Shown: in pieces, positions 53,180 to 61,188 of the stretch | Numbering within the stretch: the stretch's first letter is position 1 | How the letters are laid out: the number at the start of each line of letters is the position of its first letter | DNA from: SG8-30 sp964406445 | GTDB lineage: Bacteria > Pseudomonadota > Gammaproteobacteria > Steroidobacterales > Steroidobacteraceae | NCBI GenBank assembly: GCA_964406445.1 | Contig: CAYORU010000008.1 | Coordinates: 47,019 to 111,018, forward strand | Direction: 5' to 3' | Length of the DNA stretch: 64,000 bases | Notes under the pieces: model-generated | Databases searched by the model: none | Seen by the model: the letters and a program-made list of their open reading frames with translations, nothing else | Told to the model about the DNA's origin: nothing | Position numbers and translations under genes: made by a program

Positions 53180-55699
53180 ATGTATACACCACGTCTCCGC
53201 AAGCCTTCGCTCATCGCTGCCGGCGTCCTCAGCGTGCTCGCGGCCGCCCAGGCGAGCGCCGCCGAGGTCCAGCTCGAGGAAATCGTGGTCACCGCCCGCC
53301 AGCGCGAGGAGCGCCTCGCCGACGTGCCGGTCACCGTGCAGGCCTTCACCGCCACCGAGATCCAGTCGGCCGGCATCGAGCGGCCGCAGGACTTCATCGG
53401 CCTGACCGCCGGTGTCGCCCAGGTGCAGACGGCCGAGGCCGGCGACATGCAGGTCACCATCCGCGGCATCAACACCGGCCGCGACGCCGAGACCAACTTC
53501 GCGCTCGTGGTCGACGGCGTGCTGCAGACCAACCCGAACGCGCTCAACCAGGAACTCAGCAACGTCACCCAGATCGAGGTCCTGAAGGGCCCGCAGGGCG
53601 CGCTGTACGGCCGCAACGCGGTGGCCGGCGCGATGATCATCACCACCCGCAAGCCGGGCGACTCGCTCGAGTTCGACGTCGGCGGCGGCTACGGCAGCGA
53701 CAACACCTACAAGGGCAACTTCTACGTCGCCGGTCCGCTCGGCGCCAACACCAGCGGCGGCGTCGGCGCCTACTACCGCAACACCGACGGCCAGTGGAAG
53801 AACGACTTGCTCGGCTGCGACGACTGCGTCGACTTCTACGAGGAAGTGGGCGTCACCGGCCGGCTCGTGACCCGCATGGGCGAGACGGGCGAGGTGGACA
53901 TCAAGGCCAAGTACTCGAAGATCGACGCCGGCGCGATCAACTTCAACGCGTCGCTCGCGCTGCAGGAGGCGGCCGCCGCGGGCTTCGGCGACATCTTCTG
54001 GGAAGACCCGAACGACCACGACTTCGTCTACCTGAACAACATCCCGCCCGAGAACGAGCAGGAGAACATCAACCTCTCGATCAAGGGCGAGTTCGACGTG
54101 GGCGCGGCGACGCTGACGACGGTGCTCGCCTACAACGACCAGACGAACTACTTCCTGACCGACGGCACCAGCGCCGCGTTCTTCCTCTACAGCCTGACGC
54201 AGTCGTGCATCCAGTCGAACGCGGCGCGGTCGGCGGACACGCCGCTGCCGGCGCCGTTCTTCTACTCGAACACCTCGGGCGGGTTCGTCGACAGCTTCCT
54301 GCCGCCCTACAGCCCGACCACCTGCGACGGCTACCAGTACCAGCAGCGCGACCAGAAGGACACCAGCATCGAGGTCCGCCTGACCTCGCCGGGCGACCAG
54401 GCGTTCCGCTGGGTGGCGGGTCTCTACGCGGCCGACATCGAGCGGCGCGTGGTCGTCTCGCAGGGGTCCGACAACGGGCAGGGCTTCCTCCGCCAGGCGC
54501 TCGTCCGCACCAGCGGCCCGAACCCGACCGACCTGCTCTACGACGACACCTTCACCTCCACCGTGGTCGCCGGCTTCGGCCAGCTCGCCTACGACGTGAC
54601 GGAGAGCACCGAGGTGGCCCTCGCGCTGCGCTACGACCGCGAGGAGCGCGAGGTCGACAACAACGTGCCCAGGCTCGCGCCGCAGACGCCGGGCTTCTTC
54701 GGCACCAACAACTTCATCAACCCCGCCTACGTGCAGGACCCGACGCTGCAGTCGATCCCGAGCCGCTCCCAGACCTTCAGCCAGATGCAGCCGAAGCTGT
54801 CGGTCAACTGGAAGGCGACGGACCAGGTGTCGCTGTTCGCTTCCTACGGCTACGGCTTCCGTTCGGGCGGCTTCAACTCGACCGGCAGCCGCGCGACGGT
54901 GGAGCTGTTCTACAGCGGCCTGTGCCTCGGCAACACTCAGGCCCCGCCAGTCAACTTCCCGGCCTGCACCGGCGACAACCGCAGCCTGCAGAACGTGCAG
55001 GACGCCTACGACAAGGAGGTCTCGAAGGCCTTCGAGGCGGGCTTCAAGGCCACGCTGCTCGGCGGCGCCCTGTCGCTGAACGGCGCGGTCTACCAGACCG
55101 ATCTCGACGACATGCAGTTCTTCAACTTCTTCGCCGGCCCCTTCGGCCTGCTGCGCGTCGTCACGAACGCCGAGGAAGCAAGCATCGAGGGCATCGAGAT
55201 CGACGGTCGCTGGCGCGCGACCGAGTGGCTGACGCTCTTCGCCGGCTACGGCTACACCGACACGAAGATCGACCGCTACGACGGCCGTCCGTACACCAAG
55301 GGCAACAAGATCCCTTACGCCCCTGAGTACACCGGCAATGCCGGCGTCGACATCAACGTTCCCGTGGGCGGCGAGTGGACCGTCAACGCGCGGCTCGACG
55401 CGACCTTCATGGGAGAGACCTGGTTCAGCACGGTGCAGGAGGAGAAGGTGCCGAACCTCTTCACGGGCTTCGGCTTCGGCCAGGGCGAGTTCTCGAAGAT
55501 GAAGCGCGACTCGTACGCGACCATGAACGCGCGCCTCGGCGTCAGCAACGGCCCGTGGACGGTGACGGCCTGGGGCCGCAACATCACCGACGAGGACTAC
55601 CTGCAGGAAATCATCCCGGCGCCCGAGTTCGGCGGCTCGTTCATCCACGACTCGCAGGGCTCTAGCTACGGCCTCGACATCAAGTACTCGTTCCGCTGA
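53180..55699 (+). CDS. TonB-dependent outer membrane receptor
   Basis: The 839-residue protein has a signal peptide (about 1-27), then LEEIVVTARQREERLADVPV, which includes the TonB box region, and the plug domain (VTIRGINTGRDAETNF; EVLKGPQGALYGRNAVAGAM). A 22-strand barrel follows, ending VTAWGRNITDEDYLQEI and YGLDIKYSFR. It belongs to the Sphingomonas/Steroidobacter-type receptors for unknown small ligands rather than a recognised siderophore or B12 receptor. The ATG at 53180 is chosen because the signal peptide follows at once. It has its own promoter and a strong terminator at 55741. Confidence 0.95.
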   Translation: MYTPRLRKPSLIAAGVLSVLAAAQASAAEVQLEEIVVTARQREERLADVPVTVQAFTATEIQSAGIERPQDFIGLTAGVAQVQTAEAGDMQVTIRGINTGRDAETNFALVVDGVLQTNPNALNQELSNVTQIEVLKGPQGALYGRNAVAGAMIITTRKPGDSLEFDVGGGYGSDNTYKGNFYVAGPLGANTSGGVGAYYRNTDGQWKNDLLGCDDCVDFYEEVGVTGRLVTRMGETGEVDIKAKYSKIDAGAINFNASLALQEAAAAGFGDIFWEDPNDHDFVYLNNIPPENEQENINLSIKGEFDVGAATLTTVLAYNDQTNYFLTDGTSAAFFLYSLTQSCIQSNAARSADTPLPAPFFYSNTSGGFVDSFLPPYSPTTCDGYQYQQRDQKDTSIEVRLTSPGDQAFRWVAGLYAADIERRVVVSQGSDNGQGFLRQALVRTSGPNPTDLLYDDTFTSTVVAGFGQLAYDVTESTEVALALRYDREEREVDNNVPRLAPQTPGFFGTNNFINPAYVQDPTLQSIPSRSQTFSQMQPKLSVNWKATDQVSLFASYGYGFRSGGFNSTGSRATVELFYSGLCLGNTQAPPVNFPACTGDNRSLQNVQDAYDKEVSKAFEAGFKATLLGGALSLNGAVYQTDLDDMQFFNFFAGPFGLLRVVTNAEEASIEGIEIDGRWRATEWLTLFAGYGYTDTKIDRYDGRPYTKGNKIPYAPEYTGNAGVDINVPVGGEWTVNARLDATFMGETWFSTVQEEKVPNLFTGFGFGQGEFSKMKRDSYATMNARLGVSNGPWTVTAWGRNITDEDYLQEIIPAPEFGGSFIHDSQGSSYGLDIKYSFR
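53181..53188. promoter_or_regulatory. Second TGTATACA palindrome, at the receptor start codon
   Basis: TGTATACA overlaps the ATG and codons 2-3 of the receptor, 85 bp downstream of the copy in the promoter, about eight helical turns. As a pair with 53096-53103 it could support looping by a dimeric repressor. It also encodes Met-Tyr-Thr, so chance is possible for this copy alone. Confidence 0.4.
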
Positions 55700-55706
55700 G
55701 CGACGC

Positions 55707-55734
55707 GGACCGTCCCCGCGGGGACGATCCGCCG
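55707..55734. repeat. Imperfect palindrome after the receptor gene
   Basis: GCGGACCGTCCCC and GGGGACGATCCGC flank a GC centre, 7 bp after the receptor stop. It shares the GGGGAC core of the repeat family but not the rest. It may be a processing hairpin. Confidence 0.5.
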
Positions 55735-55740
55735 GCTCCA

Positions 55741-55780
55741 GAGGCCCGGCCAGGGAGACCTGGCCGGGCCTCGTTCCTTC
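55741..55780 (+). terminator. Terminator of the TonB-dependent receptor
   Basis: A perfect 14-bp stem (GAGGCCCGGCCAGG / CCTGGCCGGGCCTC) with a GAGA loop, followed by GTTCCTTC. The T-tract is modest but the stem is very strong. Confidence 0.85.
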
Positions 55781-55896
55781 ACGGCCTCTGACGGCGATAC
55801 CGGTTTGACATAACCCGCGGTTTCATCAAGGAGCAACATCCACGCCCTAGCATCGCGTCCTCTCCGACACCCACAACAACCGAGGGGAGACCACCG

Positions 55897-57543
55897 ATGC
55901 TTCGACCGACCCGCTGGGCCGCCACGCTCCTGCTGCTCGCCGCGCCCGCCGCGCTCGCGGATCCACCCGCCAGGAGCGCCGGACTCGAGTTGCTCGGCCG
56001 CTATGAGAGCGGTTTCTTCGACGCGGGTGGCGCCGAGGTTCCCACCTACGACCCCCTCACCCGCCGCGCCTTCGTGGTGAACGCCGGCGATCGCAGCATC
56101 GACGTGCTGGACATCCGCAACCCGCGTGCGCCGCGGCGCGTGAAGAGCCTCGACATCGCCGCCGACCTCGCGCCGCGGGCCGTCGGCGGCGCGAACAGCG
56201 TGGACGTGAGGTTCGGCCTGCTGGCGGTGGCCGTCGAGGCCGACCCGAAGCAGGACGACGGCTGGGTCGCGTTCTATTCGACACTGACGCTGCGGCTCGT
56301 GGGCGTGGCCCCGGCAGGCGCATTGCCCGACATGGTCACCTTCTCCGAAGACGGCCGCTACGTGCTGACCGCGAACGAAGGCGAGCCGAACTCCTACGGC
56401 CAGGTCGACAGCCGCGATCCCGAGGGCTCGGTCACCATCATCGACCTGCTGCGCCTTGGCCGGCCGGGCTTCGTCCGCCACGTCGGCTTCTCCGACTTCA
56501 ACGTGGGCGGGCCGCGCGCGCACGAGCTGCCCGCCGAGGTGCGGATCTACGGGCCGGGCGCGACCGTCGCGCAGGACTTCGAGCCCGAGTACATCGCCGT
56601 GGACGGCCGCAAGGCCTACGTGACGCTGCAGGAGAACAATGCGCTGGCGGTCATCGACATCCGCAGCGCGCGGGTCGAGCAGATTCTCGCGCTCGGCTTC
56701 AAGGACCACTCGCTGCCCGGCAACGAGCTCGACGCGAGCGACCGCGACGGAACGATCAACATCACGAACTGGCCCGTCTTCGGGATGTACCAGCCTGACT
56801 CGATCGCGACCTTCACGGTCCGCGGCCGGACGTATCTCGTCACCGCCAACGAGGGCGACGCCCGCGACTACGAGGGCTTCGCGGAGGAGAGCCGCGTCCG
56901 CGCCCTGACGCTCGACCCCACGGCCTTTCCCGACCGCGACTCGCTCAGGGACAACGCGCGGCTCGGCCGCCTGACGGTGACCCGCGCGCTGGGGGATGAC
57001 GACGGCGACGGCGACTTCGACCGGCTGTTCGCGCTGGGTGGCCGGTCCTTCACGATCTGGGACGCGGCGACGGGCGCGATCGTGTTCGACAGCGGCGCCG
57101 AGCTCGAGCAGATCACCGCCAACCTGCTGCCGCTGAACTTCAACAGCACCAACGATGAAAACGGCACTTTCGACAACCGCAGCGACAACAAGGGCCCGGA
57201 GCCCGAGGGCGTGGCCGTCGGCTGGGTGGAGGGCAAGCCCTACCTGTTCCTCGGCCTCGAGCGCATCGGCGGGGTCATGGTCTACGACCTTTCGGATCCC
57301 GCCGCGCCGGTCTTCGTCGACTACGTCAACAACCGCAACTTCGACGTCGACGCCTGCGGCCGCTTCGAGCAGGACGAGGAAGGCGAGGCCGTCTGCGTGG
57401 CGCCGAACCCGGAAGCCGGCGACCTCGGCCCCGAGGGACTGAAGTTCGTGCCGGCCTGGGCGAGCCCGACCCGCAAGCCCCTCTTGATCGTCGGCAACGA
57501 GATCAGCGGCACGACGACGATCTACGAGTTCACGGCACCGTAA
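55897..57543 (+). CDS. Exported choice-of-anchor I / beta-propeller protein
   Basis: The 548-residue protein has a signal peptide (about 1-21) and repeated propeller blades (AFVVNAGDRSIDVLDIRNPR; YVLTANEGEPNSYGQVDSRD; YLVTANEGDARDYEGFAEES) with acidic calcium-type loops (DDDGDGDFDRL). It ends with SDNKGPEPEGVAVGWVEGKP and LIVGNEISGTTTIYEF. This is the choice-of-anchor I pattern, related to phytase-like and alkaline-phosphatase-associated propellers. No enzyme activity can be assigned. A perfect -35-like TTGACA at 55805 lacks a -10 at the right distance. It may serve the receptor upstream, for example by binding or processing its ligand. Confidence 0.82.
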   Translation: MLRPTRWAATLLLLAAPAALADPPARSAGLELLGRYESGFFDAGGAEVPTYDPLTRRAFVVNAGDRSIDVLDIRNPRAPRRVKSLDIAADLAPRAVGGANSVDVRFGLLAVAVEADPKQDDGWVAFYSTLTLRLVGVAPAGALPDMVTFSEDGRYVLTANEGEPNSYGQVDSRDPEGSVTIIDLLRLGRPGFVRHVGFSDFNVGGPRAHELPAEVRIYGPGATVAQDFEPEYIAVDGRKAYVTLQENNALAVIDIRSARVEQILALGFKDHSLPGNELDASDRDGTINITNWPVFGMYQPDSIATFTVRGRTYLVTANEGDARDYEGFAEESRVRALTLDPTAFPDRDSLRDNARLGRLTVTRALGDDDGDGDFDRLFALGGRSFTIWDAATGAIVFDSGAELEQITANLLPLNFNSTNDENGTFDNRSDNKGPEPEGVAVGWVEGKPYLFLGLERIGGVMVYDLSDPAAPVFVDYVNNRNFDVDACGRFEQDEEGEAVCVAPNPEAGDLGPEGLKFVPAWASPTRKPLLIVGNEISGTTTIYEFTAP

Positions 57544-57572
57544 CCCGCCGCGCCCGGACCGGCCGGGAATCG

Positions 57573-57607
57573 AGGGGACTGTTCCCTGCGGGGACAGTCC
57601 CCTTTTT
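57573..57607. terminator. GGGGACTGT hairpin, bidirectional terminator-like repeat (locus C)
   Basis: GGGGACTGT (57574-57582) pairs with ACAGTCCCC (57594-57602) around an 11-base loop, followed by TTTTT. It lies between two convergent genes, and its T-tract runs into the stop codon of the minus-strand amidohydrolase. The core resembles the GGGGACATTC repeats. Confidence 0.75.
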
Positions 57608-58482
57608 CACGCCTCCTGCAGGCCGAACACCCGAAGCGCGTTCTCGCGCAGGAACAGCCGGCGCACTTCGGGCTTCAGGTTCAGCTCGGCGACCTCGTCG
57701 ATCGTGCGCTTGAAGCCGAGGACCGGGAAGTCGGTGCCGAACATCACCTTGTTGCGCCCGTAGCTGTTGAGGTAGCGCACGAAACTCTCTGGCCAGTACT
57801 TCGGGCTGTGCGCGTCGGCGACGATGAACACATTCTCGTGCTTCCAGGCCATGGCGATCATCTCGTCGTGCCAGGGAATGCCGACATGGATGCCGCAGAG
57901 CCTGAGCTCGGGGAAGTCGCAGGCGACCGCATCGAGCGTGATCGGCCGGCCGACGCTTCGCAGGCGCTGCTCGGGCGAGTAGATCAGCGACTGGCCGACC
58001 TGGGTCAGCACCGGCACGCCGAGCTCGACGCACTTGGCGTAGAACGGGTACCACTTGGCGTGATCGGGCGGCAGCTCGAACCAGTGCGGGTAGGCGTGGG
58101 CCGCGATGAAGCCCATGTTCTTCACGGCGTCCTCGAGGGCGCGAACGCCGTCCATGCCCTGCGTCGGGTCGATGCCGGCGAGCCCGTAGAAGCGGCCGGG
58201 GAATTTCTCGCAGGCGCGCGCCACCACCTCGTAGGGCATGTGGTAGGACCCCGGCAGTCCCAGCCGGCCGGTGCGCGCGGCCACGAGGAAGCCGCGCTCG
58301 ATGCCCGCCTCGGCCATGCGCCCGAGCATGTCCTCGAGCTCGATGCCGGGCATCGGGTCCTTCGACTTCACCTTGCCGACGAAGAAGCCGTCCTTCCAGT
58401 CGGGGCGGTGCGAGAGCGCCTCGCGGGTCCAGATGTTGACGACCGCGTCGATCGCCTTCACGTCCACGTCTTCGAGTCCCAT
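57607..58482 (-). CDS. Amidohydrolase family (amidohydrolase_2) metal-dependent hydrolase or decarboxylase
   Basis: The 291-residue TIM-barrel protein matches the amidohydrolase_2 group, which includes ACMSD and gamma-resorcylate decarboxylase. Visible motifs are FYGLAGIDPTQGMDG, FIAAHAYPHWFELPPD, LRLCGIHVGIPWHDEMIAMA, NVFIVADAHSPKYWPESF and MFGTDFPVLGFKRTIDEV, where His and the late Asp would bind metal. The N-terminal HxH is not obvious (AIDAVVNIWTRE), which favours a variant metal site. It follows the CoA-transferase gene by 17 bp on the same strand. The substrate is unknown; the pairing suggests aromatic or acyl-CoA breakdown. Confidence 0.85.
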   Translation of the reverse strand: MGLEDVDVKAIDAVVNIWTREALSHRPDWKDGFFVGKVKSKDPMPGIELEDMLGRMAEAGIERGFLVAARTGRLGLPGSYHMPYEVVARACEKFPGRFYGLAGIDPTQGMDGVRALEDAVKNMGFIAAHAYPHWFELPPDHAKWYPFYAKCVELGVPVLTQVGQSLIYSPEQRLRSVGRPITLDAVACDFPELRLCGIHVGIPWHDEMIAMAWKHENVFIVADAHSPKYWPESFVRYLNSYGRNKVMFGTDFPVLGFKRTIDEVAELNLKPEVRRLFLRENALRVFGLQEA

Positions 58483-58499
58483 GCGCGTTCCGTCCTGTG

Positions 58500-59699
58500 T
58501 CAGTCCGCGGCGACCGCCGCGCCGGCGGCGATCAGCGCGTCGATGCGGGCCTCGTCGTAGCCGGCCTCGCGCAGCACCTCGCGGGTGTGCTCGCCGAGGC
58601 GCGGCGCGTGCCGGCGGTTCGACTCCGCCGGCGTGTCGAAGAAGTTCACCGGGAAGGCCGTGGTGCGCAGCCTCCCCTCGCTCGGGTGGTCGACCATCTG
58701 CCAGAAGCCTGTCTCGACGAGGTGCGGGTCCTCGGCGACCTCCTCCAGCGTGTTGACTCGGTTGATCGGCACGCTGGTCGGCTCGAACAGGTCGAGCCAC
58801 TCCTGCGTGGTGCGGGTCGCCATGATCCGCCCGGTCTCGGCGTAGGTGTCGTCGATGTTGCGGGTGCGATCCGCCATCGTCCGGAAGCGCGGGTCCTCGA
58901 GCAGGTCGCGCCGCCCGACGCGCTCGCAGAAGGTGTCCCAGTGCGCGTTCATGTAAGGGAGGATCGCGACGTAGCCGTCCTTGGTCCTGTACGGCCGGCG
59001 GTGCTCGCTCATCAGGCGCACGTAGCCGGGCGGGCCGGCCGGCGGCTCGAAGGCCATGCCCCACAGATGCTCGGCCATGACGAAGTTCACCATGGTCTCG
59101 AACATCGGCACCTCGATCTCCTGCCCCTCGCCGCTGCGTTCGCGACGATACAGCGCCGCGAGCACCGCGTAGACCACGGTGATGGCGGTCGTCTTGTCGC
59201 AGACGACGGTCGGCAGGTAGCGCGGCTCGCCGAGAACCAGCTTGTTCAGCATCGCGATGCCCGAGACGGACTGGATCGAGTCGTCGAGCGCGCCACGCGT
59301 GCCGTAGGGGCCCTTGCGGCTGTAGCCGTAGGCGCCGCAATAGACGAGGCGCGGGTTGACCGCCTGCATCGCCGGGTAGTCGAGGCCGAGCTTGACCATC
59401 ACCTGCGGGCGGTTGTTGTGGACGAAGACGTCGGCGTCGCGCACGAGGTCGAGCACCGCCTCGCGCGCGCCCGGCGCCTTGACGTCGAGCACGATGCTGC
59501 GCTTGTTCCGGTTGCAGGTGAGGTACAGGGCCGCCATGCCCTTGCTCCGGTGCGCGCCGAGCTGGCGATTGCTGTCGCCCTGCGGCGACTCGATCTTGAC
59601 GACCTCGGCGCCCATGTCGGCGAGCAGCTGGCAGGCCCAGGGGCCCAGCACGACGCTCGTGAACTCGACGATCCGCACGCCTTCGAGCGGTCCGGGCAT
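58500..59699 (-). CDS. CaiB/BaiF family (class III) CoA-transferase
   Basis: The 399-residue protein starts MPGPLEGVRIVEFTSVVLGP and has the family segments LLADMGAEVVKIESPQGDSN, RNKRSIVLDVKAPGAREAVL, DVFVHNNRPQVMVKLGLDYP, GYSRKGPYGTRGALDDSIQS (catalytic Asp region) and QEIEVPMFETMVNFVMAEHL. Class III CoA-transferases move CoA between organic acids in catabolic pathways. The ATG at 59699 is chosen; a TTG at 59753 lies inside the TGTATACA operator and would add a non-family leader. It is divergent from the isochorismatase-like gene. Confidence 0.93.
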   Translation of the reverse strand: MPGPLEGVRIVEFTSVVLGPWACQLLADMGAEVVKIESPQGDSNRQLGAHRSKGMAALYLTCNRNKRSIVLDVKAPGAREAVLDLVRDADVFVHNNRPQVMVKLGLDYPAMQAVNPRLVYCGAYGYSRKGPYGTRGALDDSIQSVSGIAMLNKLVLGEPRYLPTVVCDKTTAITVVYAVLAALYRRERSGEGQEIEVPMFETMVNFVMAEHLWGMAFEPPAGPPGYVRLMSEHRRPYRTKDGYVAILPYMNAHWDTFCERVGRRDLLEDPRFRTMADRTRNIDDTYAETGRIMATRTTQEWLDLFEPTSVPINRVNTLEEVAEDPHLVETGFWQMVDHPSEGRLRTTAFPVNFFDTPAESNRRHAPRLGEHTREVLREAGYDEARIDALIAAGAAVAAD

Positions 59700-59743
59700 G
59701 GGCTTCTCCGACGACCTCGCGGCCGGCCGGCCGTGGGCCGGGA

Positions 59744-59753
59744 CTGTATACAA
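59744..59753. promoter_or_regulatory. TGTATACA palindrome in the divergent CoA-transferase/hydrolase gap
   Basis: CTGTATACAA on the plus strand (TTGTATACAG on the minus) lies 46 bp from the CoA-transferase ATG and 51 bp from the hydrolase ATG. The form fits operators of GntR/FadR-subfamily regulators such as MatR, by my recollection of the family. Two further copies are at 53096-53103 and 53181-53188. Confidence 0.6.
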
Positions 59754-59803
59754 CGGGTCGCCGGCGCGCTAGATTGTCCGGACATCTCGCCGGGAGAACT
59801 GCG

Positions 59804-60502
59804 ATGGCCGCCCCCACCTACATCGACGACTTCACCCGCCGCTTCGACCTCGATCCCGCGACCACCGCGCTCGTGATCGTGGACGTGCAGTACGCGAGCG
59901 GCAGCCGCCAGCATGGCCTCGGCAAGTTGCTCGCCGCGGCCGGCCGGCTCGGCGAGGCCGAGTATCGCTTCGCGCGCATCGAGCAGAAGGTGATCCCGAA
60001 CTCGAAGCGCCTCGCCGAGGCCTTCCGCCGCCTCGGCGCGCGGGTGATCTACGTCACCTACGGCGCACACCTGCCCGACTTCTCCGACGCGCCGATCCAC
60101 CTCAAGGCCTGGATGCGCGCGATCGACAACCGCGTCGGCGCGCGCGAGCACGAGATCGTCGACGAGCTGAAGCCGAAGCCGGGCGAGCTCGTGCTCAACA
60201 AGACCACCATGGGCGCCTTCGGCTCGACCGGCATCGAGGCGCACCTGCGCGGCATGGGCGTCGAGAACGTCGTCGTCACCGGCGTGTCGACCAACAACTG
60301 CGTGGGCATGACCGCGATGGAGGCCTGCGACCGCCAGTTCGGCGTGGTGCTCGTCTCCGACGCCACCGGCACCTGCAGCGATGAGATGCAGGAGGCCTAC
60401 GAGAAGACCTTCCGCAGGCTGTGGGGCCGCGTGATGACGACCGCCGAGGTCGTCGCCGAGATGGAGTCCCGCGCCGGAAGGTCGCACGCGAAGGCCGGCT
60501 GA
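59804..60502 (+). CDS. Isochorismatase-like cysteine hydrolase
   Basis: The 232-residue protein has the isochorismatase/nicotinamidase fold with triad Asp27 (ALVIVDVQYASG), Lys133 (LVLNKTTMGAFGSTG) and Cys166 (GVSTNNCVGMTAMEACDRQF), including the expected cis-peptide region. The family hydrolyses amides such as carbamoyl compounds, nicotinamide or ureidoacrylate, as well as isochorismate. GGAG precedes the ATG by 8 bases. It is 2 bp upstream of the nitroreductase gene and divergent from the CoA-transferase, so an amide hydrolase in the same catabolic route is likely. Confidence 0.92.
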   Translation: MAAPTYIDDFTRRFDLDPATTALVIVDVQYASGSRQHGLGKLLAAAGRLGEAEYRFARIEQKVIPNSKRLAEAFRRLGARVIYVTYGAHLPDFSDAPIHLKAWMRAIDNRVGAREHEIVDELKPKPGELVLNKTTMGAFGSTGIEAHLRGMGVENVVVTGVSTNNCVGMTAMEACDRQFGVVLVSDATGTCSDEMQEAYEKTFRRLWGRVMTTAEVVAEMESRAGRSHAKAG

Positions 60503-60504
60503 GC

Positions 60505-61188
60505 ATGGACGTCGCCGAGGCGCTCGCGACCCGCTCCTCGAAGCGGGCCTTCCTCGATCGTCCGGTGCCGCGCCAGACCGTCGAGCGCATCCTCGCGCTC
60601 GCTGGCCTCGCGCCGAGCGGCAGCAACATCCAGCCCTGGCACGCGTATGTGGTCACCGGCGGCGTCCGCGAGGCGATCTGCGCGGACGTCACCCGCGCCG
60701 CGCGCGAGGAGCGCGGCCAGCACCAGCGCGAGTACAACTACTACCCCGAGCCCTGGCGCGAGCCCTACCTCGCGCGCCGCCGCGCCTGCGGCTGGGGGCT
60801 CTACGGCCTGCTCGGCATCGCCAAGGGCGACCGCGAGGCCGGCGAGCGCCAGGAACTCCTGAACTACCAGTTCTTCGGCGCGCCGGTCGGCCTGTTCTTC
60901 TACATCGACCGCGACCTGCAGCCCGGCAGCTGGCTCGACTACGGCATGTTCCTGCAGAGCATCATGCTGGTGGCGCGCGACTTCGGCCTCGACACCTGCC
61001 CGCAGGCCGCCTGGGCGCACTTCCACCGCGTGATCGCGGCGCACCTCTCCCCGCCCGCCGAGCAAATGCTCGTCTGCGGCATGGCGCTCGGCTACGCGGA
61101 TCCGGCCGAGCGCGTGAACGGGTTCCGCCCCGAGCGCCTGCCGGTCGAGGCCTACAGCCGCTTCCTCGGGTTCGGGGAGCCGGCTTGA
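60505..61188 (+). CDS. Nitroreductase family FMN flavoprotein
   Basis: The 227-residue protein has the nitroreductase pattern: DVAEALATRSSKRAFLDRPV, ILALAGLAPSGSNIQPWHAY (FMN binding), FFGAPVGLFFYIDR, WLDYGMFLQSIMLVARDFGL and QMLVCGMALGYADP. Such enzymes reduce nitro, quinone or enone groups with NAD(P)H. It starts 2 bp after the hydrolase stop and overlaps the EamA gene in TTGA, so the three are one operon. Confidence 0.93.
   Translation: MDVAEALATRSSKRAFLDRPVPRQTVERILALAGLAPSGSNIQPWHAYVVTGGVREAICADVTRAAREERGQHQREYNYYPEPWREPYLARRRACGWGLYGLLGIAKGDREAGERQELLNYQFFGAPVGLFFYIDRDLQPGSWLDYGMFLQSIMLVARDFGLDTCPQAAWAHFHRVIAAHLSPPAEQMLVCGMALGYADPAERVNGFRPERLPVEAYSRFLGFGEPA

Noticed and set aside
55805..55833. 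Promoter or Pho box ahead of the propeller protein
   Set aside because: TTGACA is perfect, but no -10 lies 16-18 bp downstream, and the repeats do not have Pho-box spacing.
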